The translations under genes and the position numbers were made by a program. Below the pieces are notes generated by a model. That model was not told the origin of the DNA, searched no databases, and was given only the letters and a program-made list of their open reading frames with translations. Below, one piece after another: positions 48,781 to 60,269 of a DNA stretch of 64,000 bases; within the stretch, counting starts at the first letter, position 1; each line of letters begins with the position of its first letter. Source of the stretch: Odobenus rosmarus divergens (taxonomy: Eukaryota > Chordata > Mammalia > Carnivora > Odobenidae); the NCBI RefSeq assembly GCF_000321225.1, contig NW_004451010.1, positions 507,211-571,210 of the forward strand, read 5' to 3'.

Positions 48781-50283
48781 TATAGATTGGTTATTTTTGA
48801 AATAAAAGATGGACATTTATTTCTTCATAGTAGTGTGAGCCTAGACATGTCTAGGAGCCAAAGTATAAATGAAATACCCTCTTCCAGTCCCTGTTAGTCC
48901 TGGATTATAGATTAAGACCTGAGTAAAGGAGATTTCATAAGATACATTAATTTTGCCCAATATTAGAGTGACATTTGCACTGTCCATTTTGCAAGACTGG
49001 TAAACCACCAGTTATTCTAATGGAAATGTAGAAATAATTTCTGTGAGGTAATACAATGTTGAAATGCCTGTATTCATTAAGGCTGAACAAGAGTTAGTTT
49101 TGTATACTCTTGGGAATAGACCTAAGTCAAGCAGACCTGACTTGTCTCCACTACTCTATGACTTGTCTCAACCCTGCTCCAAGTTCCATAAGCTTTAATA
49201 TGTTTAGAGATTCAAAACTAAAGTTACCTCCTGACTAGTGCACAGCTCATTCATAAATCTTATTTCCAGCATTTGGCCACATTACTTATGACTGGCACTG
49301 AAGGAAAATGTTATGAATGCTACATTATTTTTATATAATATAGCCTTGCATATAATCACCTAATAATTACTATCCCACATTTTTCAAACAGCCAATTCTT
49401 TCCTTGGGGGGATATATTTAGTAAACCAAATAAAATGAGAAATCCTTATTTAAACAGAAGTGTTTTTAGTTGCTTGGAATAAAGGAAGCAAAGCGTTACT
49501 TTTATAACTCATTGGTTTGCTGGCTTAACAAAAAATGCAGTACTTACGTTTCCTAATAATGCAAAAAAATTCAGGGCATCATACATATTTTTTTGTACTA
49601 TAGAAAGTAAATTAATTTTAATTGCTATTTTCTCACACAGTAAATAACTATATAAACATAATGCTATGAGCACAGAGGATGCTTGGAAATAGGGAAAGGA
49701 AAAAACTTTCTAGTAATTTTCAAGGTGCTACTTTAAAGAAAAATAACTAATTTGAAGTTTAGTGTCATTTTAAATTTATCATTCTGCTGTTGAGAAATCA
49801 ATAAAATTACATCAAAAATACTTTTCATTCAACATAGTTTTAAAGATGGTTTTCCTTTGTTAATCTACTTTAAAATGTGGATTTCTACTGTTGCCTGTAT
49901 TTAACAAATTTTATTTCTTTGTTATTTATTCCTTATTATATTTGTTACAATTCTAATGAAATTAAAACAACTGAATTAAGAGGCCTAGGAAGTAACAGAG
50001 TGACATTCACTTTGTTATGTTCCACTGTGATATACAAACTAGTCATCATTTTTCCAAAATCTTTCTCTTTCTGTCCTCTAAATGTATGCAGATAAGTCCA
50101 TTTTCCATCCCAGATCTTTCCATTCAGCTCCAGAAAAAAGGCAATTCTATACATAAACATGTATATGCTTACATATCCTTCTTTCCTTTCCCCACAGGGA
50201 AGTCAAAGTGAAAGATAAGGATGTCCCTCTTCTTTCCTTCGCTGACAGATTAAATAAAATAATACAACCATATTACCATTATA
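48781..50283. other. Intron, nothing recognised
   Basis: About 1.5 kb, AT-rich, without nameable repeats. Confidence 0.5.
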
Positions 50284-50437
50284 GTTTCTTTCTTTATCCT
50301 TCCTCCCTCCCTCCCTCTCTTCATCTTTCTTTCTCTTTCTTTCTTTCTTTCTTTCTCTTTCTTTCTTTCTTTCTCTCTTTCTCTTTCTTTCTTTCTTTCT
50401 TTCTCTCTCTCTTTTTCTCTTTCTCTCTCTCTCTTTA
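50284..50437. repeat. (CTTT)n microsatellite
   Basis: About 150 bp of CTTT units with CT and CCCT interruptions. Open frames across it are low-complexity Phe/Leu/Ser or Lys/Glu/Arg runs. Confidence 0.95.
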
Positions 50438-50582
50438 TCATTATGGTTTCTGATACACAGAAGACATTCAATAAAAAGAAACTCTTGTTGTGGCTGATAT
50501 TGTTGATTACTGACTGATCCAAGCAGTCACCAGTTTCAGTCCAGTCAAAATTGACACTTCCTGAAGAGTTGAAAACCAATTT

Positions 50583-50872
50583 AAGGGTACAGACTCACAA
50601 CTAGTAAATAAATAAGTTCTGGAGATCTGATGCACAACATAGTGATTATAGTCAACAATACCATATTGTAAATTTCAAAGTTGCTTCAGCAGACTAAATC
50701 TTAACTGTTCTCAGCACAAAAAAGAAATTATAAACATGTGATGTAATAAAGGTATTAGCTAACACTACTGTAATAACCACATTGTAATACATAAACATAA
50801 AGTACCAAAACAATATGTAGGCTTTAAACTTACATAATATTATATGTCAATTATATGTTAATTAAAAAAAAA
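50583..50872 (+). mobile_element. L1 3' UTR end
   Basis: 'gtacagactcacaactagta', 'acaacatagtgattatagtc' and 'tatatgtcaattatatgtta' followed by an A run. Confidence 0.75.
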
Positions 50873-51684
50873 ACTTACTCACCAGGGAATCTGACCCCTA
50901 TCTGAAGATAATAGCAGTCTCTAGCCAGGAGACATCATGTATTATTATACTATTAACTTTTTTTAAGACTCAGGTAAACTGTTTATTGGTTTCAGCATCT
51001 ATGAACAAATTAAATATGATTTTATTTACTTTTAAAAATTTGCTCAGAATGACTTACTCTTTGCTGATGGGTTTTAAACAAATCATTTAGAAGATACTGG
51101 AAAGAATGCCTAGGCATTAGCATCTGTTTCTCTTGAGAGCAAAATTACTCACCCATCTTTGTGTTCATAATAAGAAATATTTGTTCTCTACTTGTATGAA
51201 ACATTGTTTGGAACTTTGTCCAGAACACTCTGCTACTATCCTCAAATTTCTCTCTAAGAAACCAACATGAACAGTAAATGACTTGGAACATATTCGTTGT
51301 GCTCTGTTAAATGTGTGATAGCACTACAAGTAAAGTTTCTAGTTTTTGGTTAACCCTAAGGACTAGTCTTAGGGTCCTTTTATTCTCAGCTAAAAATATC
51401 TATTGACTTCAGGAGTGTTCAGCAGTATCTGAATGTCTGTTGTCCATGAATCACCCAAAAGATACATTTTTTTCCTGTTGGTGAATAAAGGTCTTAAAAA
51501 ATTGGCTAAAATTACAAGTGAAGTGCTACTATATTAGAATTCTGGAATGTTGAGGTATCCTAAAACTGTCTAGGGTAATCTGTCCTGTGGTATCCTCCCC
51601 TGTGGCATCTATTACCTCTGTAATACATTCAAGGAGAGGATGTTCACAGCCTTGCAAGACAATCCACCTTTTTTTTTTTTTTAA
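50873..51684. other. Intron, nothing recognised
   Basis: About 0.8 kb, ending in a T-rich stretch at 51669-51682. Confidence 0.55.
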
Positions 51685-51696
51685 TTCTTACACTGA

Positions 51697-51892
51697 GGGT
51701 GGGGGGATGGGTTAGCCCGGTGATGGGTATTAAGGAGGGCATTATTGCATGGAGCACTGGGTGTTATACAAAAACAATGAATCATGGAACACTACATCAA
51801 AAACTAATGATGTACTGTATGGTGACTAACATAACATAATAAAAATAAAATTTAAAAAAATTTAAAAATTGAAAATTAAAAAAATTTTAAAA
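51697..51892 (+). mobile_element. Short carnivoran L1 3' end with target duplication
   Basis: 'gtgatgggtattaaggaggg', 'aatgaatcatggaacactac' and 'aatgatgtactgtatggtga', then an A/T-rich tail. Flanks aattcttacactga and aatccttacactga (51683-51696 and 51893-51906) differ by one base. Confidence 0.88.
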
Positions 51893-51906
51893 AATCCTTA
51901 CACTGA

Positions 51907-52691
51907 TCTACTTTCCACCTAGTTTAACTCTGGAACTAAGTCTATATATTGACCTAGGTCTGTATGCTTTGTTTTGTTTTGTTTTGTTTTTTTCCCTTGC
52001 TTACATACCCTTCCTTCTCTGCAAGCTGTTGGTTTCTTTAGGTTTCTCACCTGTTTTTGTTTTTAGTGAGGAGGACACTGTTTATCAGAATTTTTTTTTT
52101 TTTGAGACTTGCCTTTTCTGTAAAGTCATATTCCTATTAGAGACCTGGTCATTGGTATAACAGCTATGTCTTCATTGAACATTTTTGAAATTGTATATCC
52201 CAAAGTCTCAGATGACTATGACTGGATTTGCTTTCATTTGCATTGATGATTTCTAAAATGACACCATGTCATGAATCCAGGGTTTGTGTGGCAAGGGGAA
52301 AGAAATAGGATAGATTACATGAATCCAGGGTTCTCAAGTTCATGTCGCAAGGGGAAGGAAATAGAGATTAGTGCACTTAGGTCAATGATGCAAGCAACGT
52401 GGGGAGAACCATACCATCTGAATCTTAAGTCCACAATGTGGATCGATCTCCCTCTCTCTCTCTCTCTTCCACCCTGCCCTGTTTCCTCCCTCTCTCTCTG
52501 TCTCTCTCTTTCCCTCCCTCTTCTCACTGTCCCCCCTAGTGACCTTCTGTCTCTCCTTCTCCCGTCCCTTTTACCTTCCCCCAATGAGGATTTTGTCCTC
52601 ATAATTGTTCCTTATGTATATTGAGAGCCACTAATATAGAGAAATGGTAAGAGATAAAATCACCTCTCCTATCACATTTGTAACTTTAAGG
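51907..52691. other. Intron with simple repeats and a small tandem duplication
   Basis: (GTTTT)n at 51967-51991, the duplication at 52271-52370 and CT-rich sequence at 52446-52518. The 117-residue frame at 52271-52624 spans these low-complexity parts and is not a credible gene. Confidence 0.6.
52271..52370. repeat. Tandem duplication, period about 48 bp
   Basis: 'atgaatccagggtt' starts at 52271 and 52319, and 'gcaaggggaa(a/g)gaaata' occurs in both. The second copy carries a few extra bases. Confidence 0.85.
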
Positions 52692-52707
52692 GCAATATCT
52701 TTATCTT

Positions 52708-52909
52708 TTATTTTTTTTGAGAGAGAGAGCAGATGCGAGTGGGGGGGGTGGGTAGGGGGGGAAGGAAAGAGAATCCCAAGCAGGCTCCATGCTCAGTGCA
52801 GAGCCGGACATGGGGCTCTAATGCAGGGCTCGATCTCACAACCCTGAGATCATGACCTGAGCCAAAATCAAGAGTCAGACTCAACTGACTGAGCCCCCCA
52901 GGGGCCCCA
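52708..52909 (-). mobile_element. CAN-SINE
   Basis: Reverse-oriented older subtype, with the head 'gagccccccaggggcccc'. The 16-bp target duplication gcaatatctttatctt lies at 52692-52707 and 52910-52925. Confidence 0.93.
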
Positions 52910-53084
52910 GCAATATCTTTATCTTATGATCTTGTTCTACTCTACTTTCTCAGTAATTCCTTTTTTGATGAGCACCAAGCAGACCCTTCTAGTATTTGCT
53001 TTGTATCTCTCTTCTCATCTGGCAATTTTAAAAATATTTGTCTTTATTATAACTATTTATATATTACATTTTATCTTTTTCACT

Positions 53085-53225
53085 TAATTTTAAGCTTCTT
53101 GAAAACAAAAACCATATTTTATTTATATTTGTATTCCTCATAGGGCTTCCCATGGTAGCTTCCTTTCACATAAATGATATTCTATATCATAATCAAATAT
53201 TTGCTGAATGCCTGGAAGAATGATT
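53085..53225 (+). mobile_element. L2 3' end fragment
   Basis: 'ttaagcttcttgaaaacaaa', then 'caaatatttgctgaatgcct', resembles a diverged sense L2 end. Confidence 0.5.
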
Positions 53226-53283
53226 GCACACCCCAGTTTAGTATCCCAGGAATCAACTGAGAAAGTAGCAGTCATCTTCTAAA

Positions 53284-53530
53284 ATATGGGTCGGCAAATG
53301 TTTTCTGTAAATATTAGTAACTATTTTAGGCTTTGCAGAGCAAGAGGCAAACTTAAGGGTATTATTTAAGAACTTATGTAACAAGAGAAAATAGATTTTT
53401 CACAAAATTTTTCTTTATGAAATTTAAAATACAATAATAGTACAATTTTTTTGTAATACAAGTCTACTAATGAGAAAAAATAGAATGATTTGTGGGAGGA
53501 GAGATAATATTTAGCTTACTACAGTTTCCT
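53284..53530 (+). mobile_element. hAT-type MER element, same family as 38595-38925
   Basis: 'atgggtcggcaaatgttttc' and 'ctattttaggctttgcagag' match the left end of that family in forward orientation. The right end is diverged. Confidence 0.5.
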
Positions 53531-54014
53531 ATCCTCAAAATTTTCTTTTTATTTGTTGATGCTGACCTATAATGAGATTTTCCATGTTTTCCATATTTTA
53601 TCTTTGAAAATTCTTTTCACACAGATAGGTACTGCCAAATTCATGAACGTATGATTTTAATTGGGCATATTCATTACTTGGAAGGAGTTTATAAAATTCT
53701 GTTAGATTCTTCTCTTGATTATTTGCCTTCTAGCATGTCGTTACACTGTATATTAGCATTTCTAGTTGAACTGTTAGGTGGGAACTCCTCAGCTGCACAG
53801 TTGAATGGATTTTGAGGTATAGAGATTTCTTCCCTCTAGTGCTAAAAAATGCTACCGAAAGAAGTTGAGCTCAGAAAATCTACCCACTGCAAATTTGTGT
53901 GGGAAATGAAGATCTCACTTATTGTTTTAATTTTTGACACCACAGGAAATGTATAAAGTTGCTTGATGTTACTTGTGATTCAAACATTAATTGTCATCAA
54001 AATGACTTTACCAT

Positions 54015-54110
54015 GGTGTGCCTGGCTGGCTCAGTCAGTAGAGCATGTGACTATCTTGGGGTTGTGAGTTCAAGCTCCATGTTGGGTATAGAGATTACTT
54101 TAAAAAAAAA
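54015..54110 (+). mobile_element. CAN-SINE, short type
   Basis: 'gtgcctggctggctcagtca' and 'gggttgtgagttcaagctcc' show the tRNA-like head, then an A tail. A second SINE follows. Confidence 0.88.
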
Positions 54111-54136
54111 TAACTTAAAAAAAAAACAAATTACTT

Positions 54137-54338
54137 GGGACGCCCAGGTGACTCAGTCAGTTAAGCATTCAACTCTTGAATTTGGCTTAGGCCATGATCT
54201 CAGGGTTGTGAGATCAAGCTCTGTATTGGGCTCTGTGCTGGGCGTGGAGCCTGCTTAAGATTTTTGCTCTCCCTCTGCCCCTGCCCCTGCCCTCACCCTT
54301 AAAAAAAAAAAAGAAAAGAAAAGAAAAAGAAAAAGAAA
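54137..54338 (+). mobile_element. CAN-SINE, second of a tandem pair
   Basis: 'ggacgcccaggtgactcagt' to 'gtggagcctgcttaagattt' and an AAAAG-rich tail. The pair is flanked by similar text (aaaatgact and gaaatgact), so the second copy probably entered the tail of the first. Confidence 0.88.
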
Positions 54339-55204
54339 TGACTACCAAAATATATGTTTCACATATAGACATTGTTTTGCCTTGTAATTTTAAGTTAAAT
54401 TCATTGATAAACATGATAGAGTCTGCAGCAAAATCTAGTTTCTAAAGCCATTCTTTATTCAATAATAGAGGTTGAGGGTGGTTCTTCCTGTTCAAAAACA
54501 TTTCAATCTCATTCTCAAAATATATCAATAAAACTTTATCCCTGCTAAGCCATCAGATTGCTGTGTGATAGAGAAAATTAGGATATTCAGTTTCTATTTT
54601 CACAAAAAAAATATCGCAGACTAGATAAAGGTTGCAAGAGTCAATGGAATTCACTGTTAGCACCACTGGTTCAAAAACACATGCTAGATCTGAGTGTTTT
54701 CCTCAGTGTACCTGGTGGTGAATAATACAATGAATATCCATAGCTTTAAATACCTTACATTTTCACAAGTTTTGTAAATTTGTTCAATAAATCTTTTTCC
54801 TTTGCATTGCTATCGGTTTTATCACACTTGAGCAGATTCCACTTGAGGTTGTACTGATTTCGTGTTTTAAATTCTTTGAAAATATTCTCACCTATGGTCA
54901 GTCTACAAACTGTTCACATAAGTTAGTTCTTCAGTCCCTTCAGGACAGCCTTGACCCCCCAAAGAAACAACTGAGTAGTATTGGTAGCATCTATTGATTC
55001 ATCAAGAGGAAAGGAAAATCACTCAAAAGCATCTGCCTTGTTTTTTAATTGGCTACTGATACTGCTTCACTGTCTTTAACATTTCAGGCCCTTGTTCTTG
55101 CCTCAAGGCCAATAATCTCAAGCAAGTTTACTTTGAGGACATGATTTAAGTCATATCAATAAGTGATTTTCCATGCTGAGCTAACAAATGAACCACTCAA
55201 ACTT
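54339..55204. other. Intron, nothing recognised
   Basis: About 0.87 kb, AT-rich. Confidence 0.55.
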
Positions 55205-55345
55205 TTTTTAAAATTTCTTAGTCTTTTTTTTAAATTGAAATCTATATAAGGGACATAAAATATTATCTTAGTTTCAGATATACAGCATAATGATTCAATA
55301 TATGTATATATTGAGAAATGATCACAATAGGTCTAGTTAATAGCC
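55205..55345 (-). mobile_element. Reverse L1 3' end fragment
   Basis: T-rich start, then 'gtttcagatatacagcataa' and 'atgattcaatatatgtatat', the complement of an L1 tail. Confidence 0.65.
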
Positions 55346-55723
55346 ATAGAATATTTTTCTTAAGGAAATATTAATCAGTTATTAGAGTTGTCATGCATAC
55401 TCAGAATATAATACAGAATGTTAAAATACAACACACATACTTTACACCTAGGCTGTTTAAGTCCGAAGGTACTGACAGACTATACTGCCTCAGTATTTTC
55501 ATTTTAAATACCTCAGACCATTACATTAACTATAATTAGAGACTTTAGGTGAGTCAAAACATTACTTGAATATTTCACTTATTTGGAAAAGAAGCCCAGG
55601 ATAACTCTCAAACCTGGGCTGTGTGTCAACAGCAGCCTTTCAGAAGACCAACCCCTCCTACATATACTGAGCTTCTGGATGGATTTTTAGGAAATGCCCC
55701 AATTTTCATATCTTATTTCTTAG

Positions 55724-55831
55724 GGCACCAGAGGCAGCCCAGGAAGAACGGGACTGGCGGGGTCTCCAGGTCCTCGAGGAGCCAAGGGCTCATCAGGCCT
55801 TGCGGGAAGCCCAGGGGTTCCAGGCCCAAAG
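55724..55831 (+). CDS. COL24A1: COL24A1 helix exon (window exon 11), 108 bp
   Basis: Twelve unbroken triplets, opening GTRGSPGRTGLAGSP and closing GLAGSPGVPGPK. The acceptor is atttcttag and the donor gtacttta. It is richer in G+C (gcggg, cctcgagg) than the AT-rich exons around it. The frame follows directly from exon 10 despite 20.8 kb of intron. Confidence 0.93.
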
Positions 55832-57409
55832 GTACTTTAACATTTTTCTCTGATAGATGAGCAGCACTATTGACAAACATATTGTCCCTGAGTTCATTGG
55901 CTAGATCACAGGATGGTAAGATTAATAGCTTTTAGTAAATTTGACCAAAAATAAATACACATTAGGAGGAAAAGAAAAATGTGTGGCCTGGACATACTCA
56001 TCTCCTGTGATAGCCACAGTGCATGTAATTTGCCGGAACATCTCATTAACTCAGTATTGGCAATGCTTTAAAAAAATGGTCTTTGACTCGTTCTGTTTCT
56101 TCTTCCCTGTCATCCACCTTCTCCTAAAAAGAGAAATCTTATTTACTTCCAGATACATAGTTTCTTAGAAACACTTCCTATTCCTCTGAATCTGAATCTA
56201 ACCAACCAATTAATAAATCTGATAAGAGTAGAGCTTATTTCTTAGAGTCAAAGTGATCATAATTAAATCTTGCATTAACATTCATTGTATGGAGTATTGT
56301 ATATTCAATAAGGCTTTCTAAATAAAACCTGTTTTAGAACTATCTCAATGCAGAATTGACCCATACAACCCAGACAACTTTAGTTCAGTATCTAAAGCAA
56401 TTTCATAAAAGACAAGGATTAAGATGTTGGCACCCTCATCATTATTACCTCTTAATTTGATTTTCATAGTTCCCATTCTAAGCAATGTTCAGGTATCTGA
56501 CCCATATGGGTAAACTGGAAATGACTCATCCCTTTCCACTAAAATTCAGTGTAGCTGAGCCAATGCTAAAACTAGGAAGTGAAATAAAATTCCTATCTCT
56601 CAAGCATGAGTTGGCAATAAAAAGGATCCATATTTGTCACATCCCAAAGCTGTATCTTTGTTTCCAGACAGTGAAGGATAATTTGCTAATCTTAAAGAAT
56701 CTTTGATCAAAATCTACCAAGCATCATTTTTCATGAACCTATCTCTAAACTCCTCCTGATTCTTATTTTTAGAGGTGGTGTGAAAGATACTGCAACTTTC
56801 ATTTCAAAAATGAAACAAATTTAGAAAAGACTTAACTTGTACAAATAGAACGGTGGTGATTCAGTATATCTTTAAAGTGGAATTTTAGGAGATGAAGGGA
56901 GTATATATGAAAAGGGACCTTGGGAAACAGGTAATGGAAATTTCTTAATGATAGGATTGAAAAGATCACCATGGCAAAAACCAGGGCTCACACTTCAGGA
57001 GACCCCGCTCTGCTTCTGATATCAGCTGAATCATCTCTGTATGGTGAGGAAAACGCAGCAAAATAATACCAATTCAAATAAAATACAAATTCTATTACAT
57101 ATAAACACCCCCTCACACATACCACCTCTTGCCCTTCTCTCTTTAGCCCCACTATCCTCCTCATAGTTTTTAGGTCACCGCTTCCCTCTTCTTTCCACAC
57201 TTACGACCACAATCCCTGGAATTTTCTTTCTCCACTGTTACACTTATTGCTTATTATAATCAAATATTACTGTGTGAAAATATTGGTAGGGAGAATGACC
57301 ATGCAGAATTTGATTTCCCCAGTGCCTTGTACTTATGCCTAAGGATGGACCTGTATTTGGGTTTCATTTAAAAGCCGATATGTTTGTAGATTCTAAAGTC
57401 AAGATCACC
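55832..57409. other. Intron between exons 11 and 12, left part
   Basis: No named repeat was recognised in about 1.58 kb. Small open frames show no domain. Confidence 0.6.
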
Positions 57410-57432
57410 TTTTTTTTTTTTTTTTTTTTTTT
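57410..57432 (+). promoter_or_regulatory. T(23) tract of the exon 12 splice acceptor
   Basis: A pure run of 23 T followed by ggtgcatag and the exon. It serves as the polypyrimidine tract of this acceptor. Homopolymers of this length tend to vary between individuals and between sequencing runs. Confidence 0.85.
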
Positions 57433-57441
57433 GGTGCATAG

Positions 57442-57549
57442 GGTGAACAAGGGCTACCTGGTCAACCTGGAATTCAAGGTAAAAGAGGTCACCGAGGAGC
57501 ACAAGGTGATCAAGGACCATGTGGAGAGCCTGGTCTGAAAGGGCAGCCT
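57442..57549 (+). CDS. COL24A1: COL24A1 helix exon (window exon 12), 108 bp, with a helical Cys
   Basis: Twelve unbroken triplets, opening GEQGLPGQPGIQGKR and closing GLKGQP. The ninth triplet is GPC, with Cys encoded at 57520-57522. Cysteine is uncommon inside a fibrillar helix, but I recall it here in human COL24A1 too. The acceptor is ggtgcatag, preceded by a run of 23 T. The donor is gtatgtgc. The following intron is 94 bp, the shortest in the window. Confidence 0.93.
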
Positions 57550-57643
57550 GTATGTGCCAACTCAGAAATCCACTAAGTATTACTATTCTACAGGCCAGGC
57601 CACCATTGCACAATAATGATTATCCTGTCTATTCATATTGCAG

Positions 57644-57697
57644 GGAGAACATGGTGTTCAAGGTTTGACAGGTTTCCAAGGATTCCCAGGCCCCAGA
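57644..57697 (+). CDS. COL24A1: COL24A1 helix exon (window exon 13), 54 bp
   Basis: Encodes GEHGVQGLTGFQGFPGPR, six unbroken triplets with two Phe. The acceptor is catattgcag and the donor gtatgttt. Confidence 0.93.
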
Positions 57698-57937
57698 GTA
57701 TGTTTACACATTTTCTGCTGTTCATCAGAAAGATGTCGAAATACCAATATTTAGTCTCTGACTTGAGCCTTTGTATTTCTTAATCTGCAAAATTTCCATT
57801 GGTACAGTTATATATTTGAATTTTGAATATTAAATTAAGTATTAATTTTAAATTTTATGTAGCTATATATTTTCCTACCAATTTTATTGAATAACTCGCC
57901 TTTGTCCCCTCATATTCCATTTTCCCAAACATTTTTT

Positions 57938-58018
57938 TAACTTATTTTATTATGTTAATCACCATACATTACATCACTGTAGTGTTCCATGATTCATTGT
58001 TTGCATGTAACATTTTAT
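57938..58018 (-). mobile_element. Short reverse carnivoran L1 3' end
   Basis: 'atcactgtagtgttccatga' and 'ttcattgtttgcatgtaaca' are the complement of the L1 tail seen at 27379. Confidence 0.75.
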
Positions 58019-58275
58019 TTTGAAAATTTTCAAACATACAGCAAAGTTGAGAGAATGAATGAAAACCCATATATCCATTACCTGGATTCTACCATAGCTT
58101 TTTATGGTATGGTAGAATTCTACCTGCTATCCTGAATCTCTCTGTCCATCTCTCCCTCTCTGAATTCATTTTGGTGTACTTCAAAGTAACTTGCATACTT
58201 CAGAACAATTCCTCCATAGTACTTCAGCATGTACATCATTAACTATCCGTTCACATTAACATTCCGTTTTTTAAG
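58019..58275 (-). mobile_element. Old LINE-like repeat
   Basis: 'tttcaaacatacagcaaagt' and 'cttcaaagtaacttgcatac' resemble a reversed old L1. The block includes a small hairpin around 58090-58117 (taccata and tatggta). Confidence 0.45.
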
Positions 58276-58369
58276 AGCCGACTCAATAGATTGTTACAAG
58301 ATTATTTCACTTGTAAAATGTTCATATAGAATTAAAGATTTTGACTTTTTATTTTAATTATATTTTTAG

Positions 58370-58432
58370 GGTCCAGAGGGAGATGTTGGCATTGTTGGAA
58401 TATCAGGTCCTAAAGGTCCTATTGGACAGAGA
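58370..58432 (+). CDS. COL24A1: COL24A1 helix exon (window exon 14), 63 bp
   Basis: Encodes 21 residues, seven unbroken triplets, opening GPEGDVGIVGISGPK and closing GPIGQR. The length of 63 bp is 54 plus one triplet, unusual for fibrillar collagens, which mostly use 45, 54, 99, 108 or 162 bp. The Ile/Val-rich, proline-poor stretch in the middle is distinctive. The acceptor is atatttttag and the donor gtaagtat. Confidence 0.92.
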
Positions 58433-59881
58433 GTAAGTATAAAGTCATTCTACTTGCTGGGAAATTGTGATTCTTTGCTTATTGTGGGAATTAGCATTAA
58501 GAACTCTAAAATTAATATACTCCAAATTAATAACTTAATAAAATGACTTTTAAGATAGAAACTCAGTAGATCCCATGCAAAGGTTCTCAGCCTTTTTCAG
58601 TTAATATATTAATTTGAGCAAAGGACCCCAGAGACCACCCCTTTTCCCAGTTCTTACTTTAGAAAATATATATCAGAATTAATGTTGATACTGGATAATG
58701 TATTTATTAACTCACACTAGGAACAAAAACATAAAGCAGTTTCATGTTACAAGCATTAATACAACCAGAGACCACCCCCACACACCACTTGGAGGAGGCT
58801 TGCCACCAGAACTCCTCACACCACACTTTGAAAAATATTTCCCAATAGCTATGTTTTCCCAGCTCAGGGGTAGCTATCCCTGGAGTGTGATGAGGAACTG
58901 CTTAAAGAGTTGCAAAGGCTGGTGTCTGAAGAACTCTAGTTAGCTGCCTAGAATTCTGTCTAGAATTGCAGACTGTAGCAAATAGAAATAGTGCTAGGTA
59001 AGCCATCAGCAATTACTGGTTTTTGTTTGTTTGTTTTGCTTTTTGTTTTGTTTTTGTTTTCATTAACCACAGTCTCCTAATTGATGAGATGATCTATAAA
59101 ACTGAAGGAAAAAAAAGCTATAAAATGCCAAAGAGTGGTTTGACTTTAGCAGTAGCACCCCCTTAACTAATAGCAGCTACTGGGGCGAGGGTGGAGACAG
59201 CAGAGAGAAGAAGCAGACAGGTCCAGAAACAGGAGAAAGGAATCTTGAAGAACTTTACAGCTGAAAACCACTATCTTGTGCAAAATATTAAATGAAAAGT
59301 CAAATTTTTGAAATCCTACACCCCTTCTCCAACTCTCACAATAAATTATTTTCAGTAATACAAAAGTCAGTGTTGTCATGAGAAATATTTGCTTAAAGAC
59401 CCGCCTCAACATTTCTTCAGGTGCAAATTTATTAGTTATTTTTATGATTTCCGAAGAACCATGGAAAGTTGGTGCTTTTATATAAGGCCCAATTCTTGAT
59501 TATCCACAGGTGGGTTATATGTGGACAGGCTTCTCTATAATAAATATCGCTTTTAATTTCTTATATATTAAATTTTCTACTAATTAAATACCTTCATTCT
59601 AGTTTTATGAAGTTTTCTCAATTAACTAGTCCTTTCTTGATATTGTCAAAGAGAAGTTGGCTCCCTGCCTAGCATCTGTCCTTACCAAGTGCTGGGTCTC
59701 TGTAGGCCAGAGCCTGAGCCTATACTGCTTTGCAGCTCCAGAAACTTTATCAGTTCACCAACAGTAAAGTTCTGGTAACTGCTCACAAATACTAATTTAT
59801 AACAGCAGATATCTCTTATTAAGTCATTATAAAGACAATGAAAAGTCACAATAGGTTAAATATTTAGCAAAAAACTATTAT
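58433..59881. other. Intron between exons 14 and 15, left part
   Basis: No named repeat was recognised. A (GTTTT)-like patch lies near 59018-59057. Confidence 0.5.
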
Positions 59882-60050
59882 TTACCAGTGTTCAGGTTGT
59901 GACCCTTATATCATTTAATCCTGATAAAAATCCCGTGTGAGATGCTATTATCCCCATTTTTCAGGTGGGGAAACTAAGTCTCTGATAGGTAATTTTCTCA
60001 AGGCCATATCTGGCTAGTAAGTAGAAGAGCCAAAATTTGAATCCACAGCT
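59882..60050 (+). mobile_element. MIR SINE
   Basis: 'tatcatttaatcctgataaa', 'tattatccccatttttcagg' and 'ggccatatctggctagtaag' follow the MIR core. Confidence 0.8.
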
Positions 60051-60269
60051 GATTGATCAAATAATATGTTATAAGGTTGCCTGCTAATTGCATAATTAGA
60101 ATACAGAACGGATATTAAGTGGCCTAGTAACTAGTTCTTGCTCAATAATCAATAAATACTAGATGATTAAATAAATTAATTGAAGTAGGAAATTTGGATC
60201 AATTGTTCTTCATCTCAAAGATGTATTTATGTAGTTAGCTGGTACCAACCATTAAAATCATAACACCTC

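Noticed and set aside
50208..50579. Overlapping open frames with Phe/Ser and Lys/Glu/Arg runs on opposite strands
   Set aside because: Translations of a (CTTT)n microsatellite.
52271..52624. 117-residue open frame
   Set aside because: Spans a tandem duplication and CT-rich low-complexity DNA. No domain is recognisable.
55621..55860. 79-residue frame covering exon 11
   Set aside because: It translates the exon in the wrong frame (Arg/Ser/Pro-rich). The correct frame gives 12 clean Gly-X-Y triplets bounded by AG and GT.
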